In this document: piece by piece, positions 52,780 through 60,471 of the stretch
Layout of the letters: every line of letters starts with the position of its first letter
Position numbering within the stretch: position 1 is the first letter of the stretch
Source: Ligilactobacillus agilis DSM 20509
GTDB taxonomy: Bacteria; Bacillota; Bacilli; Lactobacillales; Lactobacillaceae
Reading direction: 5' to 3'
DNA length: 64,000 nucleotides
Assembly: GCF_001436215.1 (NCBI RefSeq)
Contig: NZ_AYYP01000010.1
Location: forward strand, 1-64,000
Position numbers and translations under genes: made by a program
Notes under the pieces: model-generated
The model's database searches: none
The model's input: the letters and a program-made list of their open reading frames with translations, nothing else
Told to the model about the DNA's origin: nothing

Positions 52780-52900
52780 GCCTACCGATAGTGCAAAAAG
52801 TGCCGATGACGTGTTTCCGACTACCGACAATGTAAAAGACATCAATCCACCCCGCTCGTTGCATGTTGAGAGTGTGACGGTGCTGGAACGAGTAAAGTAG
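52766..52900 (+). pseudogene. rlmD: Displaced native 3' end of rlmD
   Basis: Forty-four codons plus TAG that read VDMFPPTDSAKSADD and end in LHVESVTVLERVK. The ends align with the RlmD C-terminus (VDMFP...HVESV). Between them lies an unusual 25-residue insertion with an imperfect repeat, FPPTDSAKS and FPTTDNVKD. The fragment has no start codon or promoter and is silent while the prophage is integrated; excision would restore the original gene. Confidence 0.88.
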
Positions 52901-53136
52901 GGTGCCAGGAACCGCGTCATTACGTCGTTTATAAAATTACCAAATGTGTATCTTTTTGTGGACCAATGTTCACAGACAGATGCACTTTTTCATATGTGGC
53001 GAGAAAAGCTAATTTAATAAGTTTTGTTCTTAGTGAGAATAAATCGTAGATTTTGATCAAGTTACTACAAGCAAGTGCGGATTCCACGTGATATAATTAA
53101 TGTGATTTTATTACTTGAAAGAGGTAGGTAAGCGCT
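52901..53136 (+). other. Host intergenic region with extended -10 promoter
   Basis: No gene found. TGATATAAT (53089-53097) is an extended -10 box (TG-N-TATAAT) about 40 bases before the next start; no good -35 box is visible. AGAGGTAGG serves as ribosome site. Confidence 0.45.
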
Positions 53137-53391
53137 ATGAAAGAACGAGCTGAGGTAAATAGTGATGATTTGCGGACTGAACGTGAAAAACAGTATCGTC
53201 GCATCATTAAAAGGCACCAGGCGGCGTGGTTAGTTCTGTTTATTGCCGCAATTGCGCCAACTGACTATTCGTTGGCCCATCAGTTAATTTGGTTGCACTA
53301 TCTTTTTGTCATTCTTTTTGTCGCGACTACGATTTCTATGGGCTATTGGCATTATCGGCTAAAAAATTTTTTGCAAGAAAATGGTAAATAA
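53137..53391 (+). CDS. Small two-helix membrane protein
   Basis: An 84-residue protein with a charged N-terminus (about 26 residues) and two predicted membrane segments (AAWLVLFIAAIAPTDYSL; LHYLFVILFVATTISMGYW). No family recognised. It is host DNA, with its own promoter. Confidence 0.65.
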   Translation: MKERAEVNSDDLRTEREKQYRRIIKRHQAAWLVLFIAAIAPTDYSLAHQLIWLHYLFVILFVATTISMGYWHYRLKNFLQENGK

Positions 53392-53439
53392 AGATTGTAC
53401 ACTCACAGCATACTTGAATTACAAAAGGAAGAAATAACA

Positions 53440-54048
53440 ATGAAAATCAAAACAAGTGAATGGCAATGGACCAGAAAACCCAAAGCGTACACAATTACAG
53501 ATGATAAAATTGAAATTACTACCAATCCCCACACCGATTTATGGCAACGTACTTATTACCATTTTAGAAATGACAACGCTCCAGTTCTTCAAGTTAAAAC
53601 GACAGATAAATACTTCTCTTTTGTAGTAAAAACAGAATTCGATAGTAAGGTCCGCTTCGATCAATGTGGTGTAGTTATGTATTTAAATTCCGAAAATTGG
53701 TTGAAGTCATCAATTGAATATGAGAATGAAGAATTTCAGCACCTAGGCAGTGTAGTTACCAACAATGGTTACTCAGATTGGGCAACGACTGAGATTGATG
53801 CTAATATCAAACAAATGTGGTATCGGTTAAGCCGTCGGGAAGATGATTTTTGTTTAGAATGTTCAGAAGATGGCGTTAAGTATAAGCAGATGCGGATTTG
53901 TCACATGGCGAAAGCTAATGATGAAATTCAATTTGGCATCTACGCTTGTTCACCGGAAGAATCGTCTTTTAAAGCGACATTTACTAACTTTGAAGTGACA
54001 GATTGTAAATGGTTAGCTCATGATGGACAGGCTCCAGATGAGAATTAG
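53440..54048 (+). CDS. DUF1349 family protein (concanavalin-like fold)
   Basis: A 202-residue cytosolic protein of the YesU/DUF1349 type: KIEITTNPHTDLWQRTYYHF, then KVRFDQCGVVMYLNSENWLK, SDWATTEIDA and QFGIYACSPEESSFKATF. The fold is a jelly roll related to concanavalin, probably sugar-binding, with no known reaction. ATG 53440 follows AAAAGGAAG; a longer frame from 53395 lacks a ribosome site. Confidence 0.8.
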   Translation: MKIKTSEWQWTRKPKAYTITDDKIEITTNPHTDLWQRTYYHFRNDNAPVLQVKTTDKYFSFVVKTEFDSKVRFDQCGVVMYLNSENWLKSSIEYENEEFQHLGSVVTNNGYSDWATTEIDANIKQMWYRLSRREDDFCLECSEDGVKYKQMRICHMAKANDEIQFGIYACSPEESSFKATFTNFEVTDCKWLAHDGQAPDEN

Positions 54049-54129
54049 GCTACTGAATATAAAGGGTGCTAGCTAAAATTGCTGAGTACTGATTTTAGGG
54101 CCTAATTTACAAATCAAAGGGGAAACACA

Positions 54130-54459
54130 ATGCAGAAAATCAAATTGATGTTTGAATTTATGCACGGTCCTATTTGGCCTTCGGACCCGTTTACCGGTCA
54201 ACCAATGACAGATATTAAGTTAGTTGATAATGACCCGGACTTAAAATCATGGAATACTCGGTGTTCAGAGTTTTGGGATGAATGTTATGAATTTAACTCC
54301 CATGAGCAGGCTTGCTATTTTAACAAGGTTACCCTAGCAAATCATAAGCAAGAACTTTTAGATTTATTGGTCAATATTAAACAACGGCTAGCGGAATTAA
54401 ATCAGGAAGAATTTATCTTGGAAGACCAGGTTACCGATTGTTTGAACGGTGGTAGCTAA
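54130..54459 (+). CDS. Hypothetical protein of a lactobacillus accessory locus
   Basis: A 109-residue acidic protein (FMHGPIWPSDPFTGQPMTDI, then LDLLVNIKQRLAELNQEEFI). AAAGGGGAAA precedes the ATG. I recognise no domain; the size and acidic composition resemble orphan immunity proteins, which is only an impression. Confidence 0.55.
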   Translation: MQKIKLMFEFMHGPIWPSDPFTGQPMTDIKLVDNDPDLKSWNTRCSEFWDECYEFNSHEQACYFNKVTLANHKQELLDLLVNIKQRLAELNQEEFILEDQVTDCLNGGS

Positions 54460-54461
54460 AA

Positions 54462-54668
54462 TTGCACACCTTTGTCCTTGAAAGTAAAACCAATTTTGTT
54501 TTTGGAGATAGTGATTTAATTGACGAAATGTAGCAAATAGGGAGTTTGTTCGAACTTGGATATGGTGAGTTAGCACTTATCTTAGTTAAATTGCTGTAGA
54601 AATTCATCCCTAGAAAGTAGCAACAAATCGCATTACTTCGGTATTTGATTAAGGCAAACAACACATAG
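54462..54668 (+). pseudogene. Decayed coding sequence with in-frame TAG codons
   Basis: One frame reads like a protein (LHTFVLESKTNFVFGDSDLI, FELGYGELALILVKLL, LLRYLIKANN) but is broken by TAG codons at 54531, 54591 and 54609 before a final TAG. Each could come from GAG by one change (for example KLL*KF for KLLEKF). It starts just after the preceding gene. No parent family recognised. Confidence 0.45.
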
Positions 54669-54767
54669 CAAGAGTGGCTGTGCTGGAACGGATAGAGAGC
54701 GATTAAAGTTTGCTAGTTGTGAATCGTACCCTAACAATAGGGTGCGATTATAATGATTTATTTTTTT
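54669..54767 (+). other. Short intergenic stretch
   Basis: About 100 bases; a weak inverted repeat CGTACCCTAAC/CAATAGGGTGCG (about 54725-54747) may be a terminator remnant. Nothing else seen. Confidence 0.3.
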
Positions 54768-55137
54768 ATGGAGAAGTGGTTTGTGGAATTTATTCAGTAC
54801 AATAAAGCAGGAAAAATTGCCAAAAGATGTATTTGTGAGTTAAATCAGTTAAAGTGTCCACCTTTAGGACAAAAGGTAAGGGTTACGCTAAATGACGAAA
54901 AGCAGTACATAGGCTTTTGGGATACTTTTTTTGGATTTGATTGAAATTAGTAAGTATGATTTAGACGAAAATACCGGTGAGTTAAGAAGTGACAATAGTC
55001 TAGTAACTTTCATCCCCATAAACAAAATTTTCCGGCTTGAAGCTATTTTATATAGCAATCCACGCTGGGGAGTGGCTCCAACTAATAAATTTACGTTCTC
55101 CAAACCAGTAAGAAGAGATTTTAAGTCAGATTTTTAA
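54768..55137 (+). pseudogene. Hypothetical gene broken by a frameshift in a T-run
   Basis: The first frame (MEKWFVEFIQYNKAGKIAKR ... YIGFWDTFFG) stops shortly after seven T residues (54926-54932). One base of change in that run would join it to the next frame (LDLIEISKYDLDENTG, then IPINKIFRLEAILYSNP), giving about 122 residues. Either a real frameshift mutation, a reversible homopolymer switch, or a sequencing error. Function unknown. Confidence 0.55.
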
Positions 55138-55372
55138 AAAAATTGGCCTGTAAAATAAGCATTTATTGGAATTTTGAACCGTTAAAGTTCCGATTAGCCA
55201 GTTATAAATAAAAATTAAGATTCTAATTTCTATGTTAGCCATATTAACGCTGAAACAGTGATAAGGTACAACGCTGAAATTGAGAAGAATGCATCAGAGT
55301 TTGTTATTCAACTGAATAATTAAAATTACAAAAAGTGGCTAAGTTCATTATAGAACTCGCCTTACAATTATT
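55138..55372 (+). other. AT-rich stretch with a coding-like fragment
   Basis: Positions 55231-55323 read HINAETVIRYNAEIEKNA then SEFVIQLNN and a stop, without a start codon. The rest shows no gene. This looks like decayed coding DNA. Confidence 0.35.
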
Positions 55373-55600
55373 TTGAGAAATGTGCTTATTAATGGACAAT
55401 TAAGTCATATTAATAAGTCCCTTGGTGGAATAGACCAGGGAATGTTTGTAGCAAGTATGAAAAATCTATTTTCATTTAAGGCCAAAATACTTGGTTATCA
55501 GCTTGATGTGTCTCAAATGATGGGATATGTTTTGCTACTGATTCTTGGATGCATAGTCGTTCAGATTTTGACATATTCTAAAACTTATAAGCGGGCTTAA
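55373..55600 (+). pseudogene. Remnant of a membrane protein
   Basis: A 75-codon frame beginning at TTG with no ribosome site: GGIDQGMFVASMKNLFSF, then one clear membrane segment (MMGYVLLLILGCIVVQIL) and a basic end. It looks like the C-terminal part of a permease whose beginning is lost. Confidence 0.4.
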
Positions 55601-55672
55601 TAAAGATGCAAAGTTAGAAAGAGAAATATATTTTGACTAAAGCAAAATCCATTGAAAAGGTAGGAATGTTTC

Positions 55673-56209
55673 ATGAAAAAGGCTTTTACCATTGCGGCTT
55701 TGAGAAAGAAAATCAGCAGCAGTCAACCAAAAGAGATTGAAAACCTTTTGGTTGAGCTGTACCGGACTAATACTACAGCTAGTCGGCAAATTGATGTGTT
55801 CTTTAACGCTAATTCACTTGAGGATGAGTATCAGGAAGCTAAAAAACGGATCACAAAGGCTTTTGATAATCCTAGTAAAATTCCCAACTTAAGCACTGTT
55901 AAACGAAATATTAGCGACTTTAAAAAATTTAATCCGCCTGCAGAAAAGGTGATAGACTTAGAACTAATCTATGTAACTAATCTGGCTGGATTTTTGGAAA
56001 GTTTTGACGGACCGGACTCTTACTACAAGTCATTGCTTTCGGTTACCAATACCTTAGCACTTAACTGTATGCAAGCAAACCTTAGCTTAACTGGGCCACA
56101 AACTGAGCAGTTAAAGGTAGTGCTAGACCTGTTGCTCGAGTATGGTTGGGAACCAGAGTATTATGTGTTTGATATACTGGATTTACCTTATGAGCAACTG
56201 TTGTATTAG
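55673..56209 (+). CDS. DUF6155-like protein
   Basis: A 178-residue protein (FTIAALRKKISSSQPKEIEN, then EYQEAKKRITKAF, LSTVKRNISDFKKFNPPAEK and DLELIYVTNLAGFLES). The ordered helices match the DUF6155 family as I remember it: cytosolic, function unknown. ATG 55673 follows AAAAGGTAGG with a slightly long spacing. A bidirectional terminator follows. Confidence 0.6.
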   Translation: MKKAFTIAALRKKISSSQPKEIENLLVELYRTNTTASRQIDVFFNANSLEDEYQEAKKRITKAFDNPSKIPNLSTVKRNISDFKKFNPPAEKVIDLELIYVTNLAGFLESFDGPDSYYKSLLSVTNTLALNCMQANLSLTGPQTEQLKVVLDLLLEYGWEPEYYVFDILDLPYEQLLY

Positions 56210-56250
56210 ATGTTATGCTTAAAAATAGCGCGGAGGTAGACTAAGTTAAT

Positions 56251-56303
56251 CGTAGAAATAGCCCGCTGAAGTCCAAGCTACTGGACATTCAGCGGGTTAT
56301 TTT
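56251..56303. terminator. Bidirectional terminator, copy 1 of a repeated sequence
   Basis: AATAGCCCGCTGAA-GTCC ... GGAC-ATTCAGCGGGTTATT is a long stem between convergent genes. Nearly the same sequence lies at 59003-59050, with TAGAAATA also shared before both stems. Confidence 0.9.
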
Positions 56304-56319
56304 AGGTTGATATAAATGT

Positions 56320-57195
56320 TTAACTAGAGATTAGTTTTTTTAGTTCTGTCAAAAGTAACGTAGCGGTTTTAGATAAAGTTTGATTCCTTGACCAAATAAT
56401 CTTCATAGGTGAGGAAATAGTAGGAGTTATTTCTTTGAAAATAAGTTCACTCGCGTTAGTGTTTACTAAATGCTTAAAGCAAAGGGCATAACCTAAACCT
56501 TCTTTTACAAAGAGGCTAGCATTGTATAGCAAGTCATATGTTCCAACGATGTTCAAATGAGCTTGGATGCTTTTTAAATCATTGGGCATCTCGTCAGAAA
56601 AGCCTTGTCTTGAAATGATTAGAGGTAATTTTGAAATATCAGCAATACTTACGTTGTTTTTAGCTGCTAAAGGACTGTCTCTCCGCATTAAAAGTCCCCA
56701 AGTATCTAGGTAGGGTAAACTTAATGAGTTAAAGGAAGAAGTGTCAAGGCTCTGTACGGTTACAGCAAAGTCTAATAGGCCATTATTTAGTCTTTCAACT
56801 ACTGTTTGGAAGTTGCCGCTGTAAATATGAAACTTAATGTTGGGATATTTTTGTTTCAGTACTTTGACGGCTTTAGCAATAATGGTTATCCCGTAAGATT
56901 CGGCGCAGCCAATATATAAATCGCCTCCATTAAAAGCGCTCATAGCTTGAAATTCAGTCTTGGTTTTTTGGACAATTTCCAAAATATCCAGTGCTCTTTT
57001 GTAAAGGATTTTTCCTTCAGGCGTAAGGTTGATACTGTGGTTGGAACGGTTAAATAATTTTTGACCAAGTTCACTTTCTAAATCTTTTAATTGTTTTGAA
57101 AGTGTTGGTTGTGTAAGATGCAATTTTTTAGCTGCTTTGGTCATGTTTTGTTGATTAGCCATTTCTACAAAATGCTTTAAAACTCTGATTTCCAT
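56320..57195 (-). CDS. LysR family transcriptional regulator
   Basis: A 291-residue LysR-type regulator: N-terminal winged helix (VLKHFVEMANQQNMTKAAKK, LHLTQPTLSKQLKDLE) and a periplasmic-binding-like effector domain (GGDLYIGCAESYGITIIAKA). It is divergent from the acetyltransferase and hydrolase genes, which are its likely targets. A palindrome in the shared upstream region (57221-57236) could be its site. Confidence 0.9.
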   Translation of the reverse strand: MEIRVLKHFVEMANQQNMTKAAKKLHLTQPTLSKQLKDLESELGQKLFNRSNHSINLTPEGKILYKRALDILEIVQKTKTEFQAMSAFNGGDLYIGCAESYGITIIAKAVKVLKQKYPNIKFHIYSGNFQTVVERLNNGLLDFAVTVQSLDTSSFNSLSLPYLDTWGLLMRRDSPLAAKNNVSIADISKLPLIISRQGFSDEMPNDLKSIQAHLNIVGTYDLLYNASLFVKEGLGYALCFKHLVNTNASELIFKEITPTISSPMKIIWSRNQTLSKTATLLLTELKKLISS

Positions 57196-57220
57196 ATTGA
57201 TTCCCCCTTAGGTTATTATA

Positions 57221-57296
57221 TGTCTAGATATAGACAAAATGAATATCTAATAATAAATTATAAGTATTTTATATTTTAAAGATAGAAGTATATAAT
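57221..57296 (+). promoter_or_regulatory. Divergent promoter region with LysR-type site
   Basis: TGTCTA-GATA-TAGACA (57221-57236) is a perfect 6-bp-arm palindrome, close to the LysR gene start. TATAAT (57291-57296) is a -10 box for the forward genes; the -35 box (TTTATA, 57268-57273) is weak, as expected for an activated promoter. Confidence 0.6.
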
Positions 57297-57318
57297 ACGC
57301 TTACAAGGAGGGGTTAAG

Positions 57319-57888
57319 ATGGAGTTAGCAAATTTTTTAGAAGCTATGGCGGCTGAAAAAGAGGTTATTGCAGGCTCAAAAGAACATCAATTCATGTCTT
57401 ATTTATCGCAAGAGGCTCTTAAAGTCACGATGGAGTTGAATAATAAATATCATACCAGTGAGGAAATTAGAGTATTGATGGAAAAATTGACTGGTAGAAA
57501 AATAGATGAAAGCTTTAGGATGTTCCCCCCTTTTTATACGGATTGTGGGAAAAATATCAAATTAGGTAAGAATGTTTTTATCAATGCTGCTTGTATGTTT
57601 CAAGACCAAGGTGGAATTGAAATTGGAGATGGTACGCTCATAGGTCATAATGTGGTAATGGCCACACTTAATCATAACCTAAAAGTAAAAGATAGGGGAA
57701 ATGTTATTCCTAAAGCAATCAAAATTGGCAAGAATGTGTAGGTTGGAGCTAATGCGACTATTTGTCAAGGCGTAGAAATTGGGGACGGAGCTGTTATTGC
57801 AGCTGGCGCTGTAGTTACGAAAAATGTAGCGAAAAACACAGTAGTCGCCGGTGCTCCAGCAAGGTTTATCAAAAATGTTGAGGAGTGA
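57319..57888 (+). pseudogene. Sugar O-acetyltransferase (maltose/galactoside type) with nonsense mutation
   Basis: The frame begins MELANFLEAMAAEKEV and has left-handed beta-helix acetyltransferase sequence: MFPPFYTDCGKNIKLGKNVF and IGHNVVMATLNHNLK with the catalytic His. Codon 141 is TAG (57739-57741) within GKNV-stop-VGANATI, where the family has Trp (TGG). The same frame continues to TGA 57886-57888 ([20 protein letters not shown]), for a normal length of 189. A single base change has thus truncated the protein by a quarter. Confidence 0.88.
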
Positions 57889-57893
57889 TTGAT

Positions 57894-58886
57894 ATGGTGA
57901 AAAAAGAGGAATTAACTTTAGTAACTGAATGGGATAAGGTATTTCCTAAAAGCAAGCTAGTAAGGCACATGAAGGTAACGTTTATTAATCGTTATGGAAT
58001 CACACTTGCAGCTGATTTGTATGAACCGAAAAATCCTAATGGAAAACTTCCAGCGATAGCGATAAGCGGTCCCTTTGGAGCTGTGAAAGAACAGTCTTCA
58101 GGTTTATATGCACAGCAGCTAGCAGAACGAGGTTTTTTAACAATGGCATTTGATCCCTCCTTCACTGGTGAAAGTGGAGGCAAACCTCGAAATATGGCCT
58201 CACCTGATATCAATACAGAAGATTTTCAAGCGGCAGTTGATTTTTTAAGTAATTATGAAGGGGTCGATGCTGATAAAATAGGTATTGTCGGAATTTGTGG
58301 TTGGGGTGGCCTAGCACTTAACGCTGCTGCGCTTGATACACGTATCAAGGGGACCGTTGTGTCTACAATGTATGATCTAACTAGGGTAGCGGCCAAAGGT
58401 TATTTTGACTCTGAGAATAACGAAGAAGCTAGGTATGAAATAAAAAAGAAATGGAACGAACAAAGGACAAAAGATTATCAAGTGGGATACTATGAAAGAG
58501 CAGGAGGAGTAGTTGACCCGTTACCTGAGGATGCTCCCCAGTTTGTGAAAGACTATTATGCTTACTATAAGACAGACCGTGGTTACCATAGTCGGTCGCT
58601 CAATTCAAATCAAGGCTGGAATATAATAGGCACTATGTCATTTATTAATCAACCCATCTTAGAGTATAGCAATGAAATTCGCAGTGCAGTCCTTATTATG
58701 CACGGTGATAAAGCACATAGCTATTATATGGGCAAAGATGCTTATAAAAATATGGTGAAAGATAATCCGTATTCTGCTAATAAAGAGTTTCTTTCAATTA
58801 AAGGGGCAACGCATACTGACTTATATGACAATGTGGGAGTGATTCCCTTTGCAAAAATACAGAAATTTTTTGAAGAAAATCTGTAG
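57894..58886 (+). CDS. Alpha/beta hydrolase with cysteine nucleophile
   Basis: A 330-residue hydrolase. The nucleophile elbow is GICGWGG (Cys in place of Ser), near residues 123-129. The acid and His are likely in the C-terminal LIMHGDKAHSYYMG and IKGATHTDLYD segments. The substrate is unknown; the group includes acetyl-esterase-like and dienelactone-hydrolase-like enzymes. ATG 57894 is eight bases after GAGGAG and is preferred over GTG 57885. It overlaps nothing and follows the broken acetyltransferase, with which it presumably shared an operon. Confidence 0.85.
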   Translation: MVKKEELTLVTEWDKVFPKSKLVRHMKVTFINRYGITLAADLYEPKNPNGKLPAIAISGPFGAVKEQSSGLYAQQLAERGFLTMAFDPSFTGESGGKPRNMASPDINTEDFQAAVDFLSNYEGVDADKIGIVGICGWGGLALNAAALDTRIKGTVVSTMYDLTRVAAKGYFDSENNEEARYEIKKKWNEQRTKDYQVGYYERAGGVVDPLPEDAPQFVKDYYAYYKTDRGYHSRSLNSNQGWNIIGTMSFINQPILEYSNEIRSAVLIMHGDKAHSYYMGKDAYKNMVKDNPYSANKEFLSIKGATHTDLYDNVGVIPFAKIQKFFEENL

Positions 58887-59002
58887 TGAGTTTTTTATGC
58901 CAAAGAAGTTAAATTAGAGTTAAGGTGGTCTAGTCTCTAAAAAATTAGTTGGAATAATAATTCTTACCGTACACATTTTTAAATAGAGTGACTTGATTAG
59001 TC

Positions 59003-59050
59003 ATAGAAATAACCCGCTGAAGTCCAAGCTGGACATTCAGCGGGTTATTT
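59003..59050. terminator. Bidirectional terminator, copy 2 of a repeated sequence
   Basis: AATAACCCGCTGAAGTCC/GGACATTCAGCGGGTTATT between convergent genes, nearly identical to 56251-56303 except for a shorter loop. Confidence 0.9.
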
Positions 59051-59059
59051 AGTTATGGA

Positions 59060-60214
59060 CTAGTAGCCATAACTACTAGTGCCGTAGGAGTCACCATAAG
59101 AATCACTGTAAGTGTTGTCGTAGGTAGAAGTCGTGGTAGACGTGCTGTCGTAACTATCGTCATAGTCAACGCGCCCAGTGAACTCGGCATCGGATGGTTC
59201 CAGGCCTAATTCATTTCTGATGCGGTCGGAATTCTTTTGCTTAACTGCTGCAGAAGCGACTTGATAAGAAGCACCGTCAATCATGGCTTCCTCACCCTGA
59301 ACGGCATAGGACTTAATGCTTTGGCCGGCAGCTTTGTATTCGGAAATGATGGTCATAATATCATCGTAAGTCAAATCGGTTTTCATATTTTCTTCCAGGG
59401 TATTAAGAAGTTCCTTGTAAGAGGAAAGGGTTGAAACTGAGAGTGACTTTTTAATGATGGCCGTGATGATTTGGCGTTGCCGCTTTTGCCGCCCGTAATC
59501 TCCGAGGGGATCATCGTAACGCATCCGCGAATAAGAGAGGGCTTCTTTACCGTTAAGAGTAACCTTCTTACCCTTAGTTACGTGTGCATCTTCGTAAGAG
59601 AAGGTTAATGTTGGGGTAACGGTCACACCATCAATTGCATCGACAATCTTGGTCAACCCACCCATGTTAACAAGCACGTAGAAGTCAATCGGGATGTGGA
59701 AGGTATTTTGAACTGTCTTAATGGCAGTTGAGACGCCACCGATTGTATAGGCAGCGTTGATTTTATCGTAACTGTCGATTGAACCAGGAACCTTAACTTG
59801 AAGATCCCGCGGGATAGAAGTTAGGGTAACGCGCTTAGTAGATGGGTTAATGGTAGCAACGATAAGGGTATCTGTGCGCCCTTTGTCAGTTCTTCCTAAA
59901 TCACCGGTATCGGTTCCTAAGAGGAGAATTGAAATCGGCTTTTTGGCTTTTAAAACCTTTGAAACGTTACGTGATTTTTTGATATTAGTAGCAGTATAGG
60001 TTTCGTTAACAGCACTTTTAGCATTGGCTAACATGTGGTAGAGGTAGGCGCCACCACCGTAGAAAATGGCTAAGGCAAGCACCAGTAAAACTGTGAACAG
60101 GCGCTTGCGTTTACGATGGGGGCTGATAAGAACGTGCTGTGAACTATGACCGCGATGTTCACGCCGGGGGGGAATATCGTTCGGCCGATAGTTACGTTGG
60201 TTTTTATTGTTCAT
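59060..60214 (-). CDS. LytR-CpsA-Psr (LCP) family wall-polymer ligase
   Basis: A 384-residue membrane-anchored protein: basic cytosolic N-terminus (HRGHSSQHVLISPHRKRKR), one membrane helix (LFTVLLVLALAIFYGGGAYL), then the LCP domain with ILLLGTDTGD, GRTDTLIVATINPSTKR, SIPRDLQVKVPG and GRQKRQRQIITAIIKK, the pyrophosphate-binding arginines. These enzymes attach teichoic acids or glycopolymers to peptidoglycan. The end is Ser/Thr/Tyr-rich. ATG 60214 follows AAGGAG; a longer frame from 60256 has no ribosome site. Confidence 0.93.
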   Translation of the reverse strand: MNNKNQRNYRPNDIPPRREHRGHSSQHVLISPHRKRKRLFTVLLVLALAIFYGGGAYLYHMLANAKSAVNETYTATNIKKSRNVSKVLKAKKPISILLLGTDTGDLGRTDKGRTDTLIVATINPSTKRVTLTSIPRDLQVKVPGSIDSYDKINAAYTIGGVSTAIKTVQNTFHIPIDFYVLVNMGGLTKIVDAIDGVTVTPTLTFSYEDAHVTKGKKVTLNGKEALSYSRMRYDDPLGDYGRQKRQRQIITAIIKKSLSVSTLSSYKELLNTLEENMKTDLTYDDIMTIISEYKAAGQSIKSYAVQGEEAMIDGASYQVASAAVKQKNSDRIRNELGLEPSDAEFTGRVDYDDSYDSTSTTTSTYDNTYSDSYGDSYGTSSYGY

Positions 60215-60387
60215 AAATAACTCCTTATGTAAATGTAAAAATCCACTATAAGTCATTATACACGGGTAGACCTAAAATTAAAACTAATGGTAATTTTTTT
60301 ACGGATATTTAAAAATTGAAATGCGGTATCAAAGCCGAAAAATCAACTCTTTTAAGCTAGAGAAAAAATTTTCCTAGAAAGAAAAGG

Positions 60388-60439
60388 TTTACATTGAAGC
60401 GCAAACAAGCTATAATAAATTCAACGAAACCGGTTGCGT
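60388..60439 (+). promoter_or_regulatory. PTS promoter with cre-like and LacI-type operators
   Basis: TTTACA (60388-60393) and TATAAT (60411-60416) are 17 bases apart. Between them TTGAAGCGCAAACA (60394-60407) resembles a catabolite-response element with three mismatches. GAAACCGGTTGC (about 60426-60437), centred on a perfect AACCGGTT palindrome, is placed like an operator for a LacI/MalR-type repressor. Confidence 0.6.
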
Positions 60440-60471
60440 AAATTTTGTGCAACAGAAAAAGGAGAGTTAAT

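Noticed and set aside
52901-53060. Possible insertion-sequence remnant right of the displaced rlmD end
   Set aside because: No inverted terminal repeats or transposase-like frame could be found.
54462-57888. Possible recoding of TAG as sense in the host
   Set aside because: Intact neighbouring genes (rlmD, hydrolase, EEP) end with TAG in the normal place, so the in-frame TAGs are mutations.
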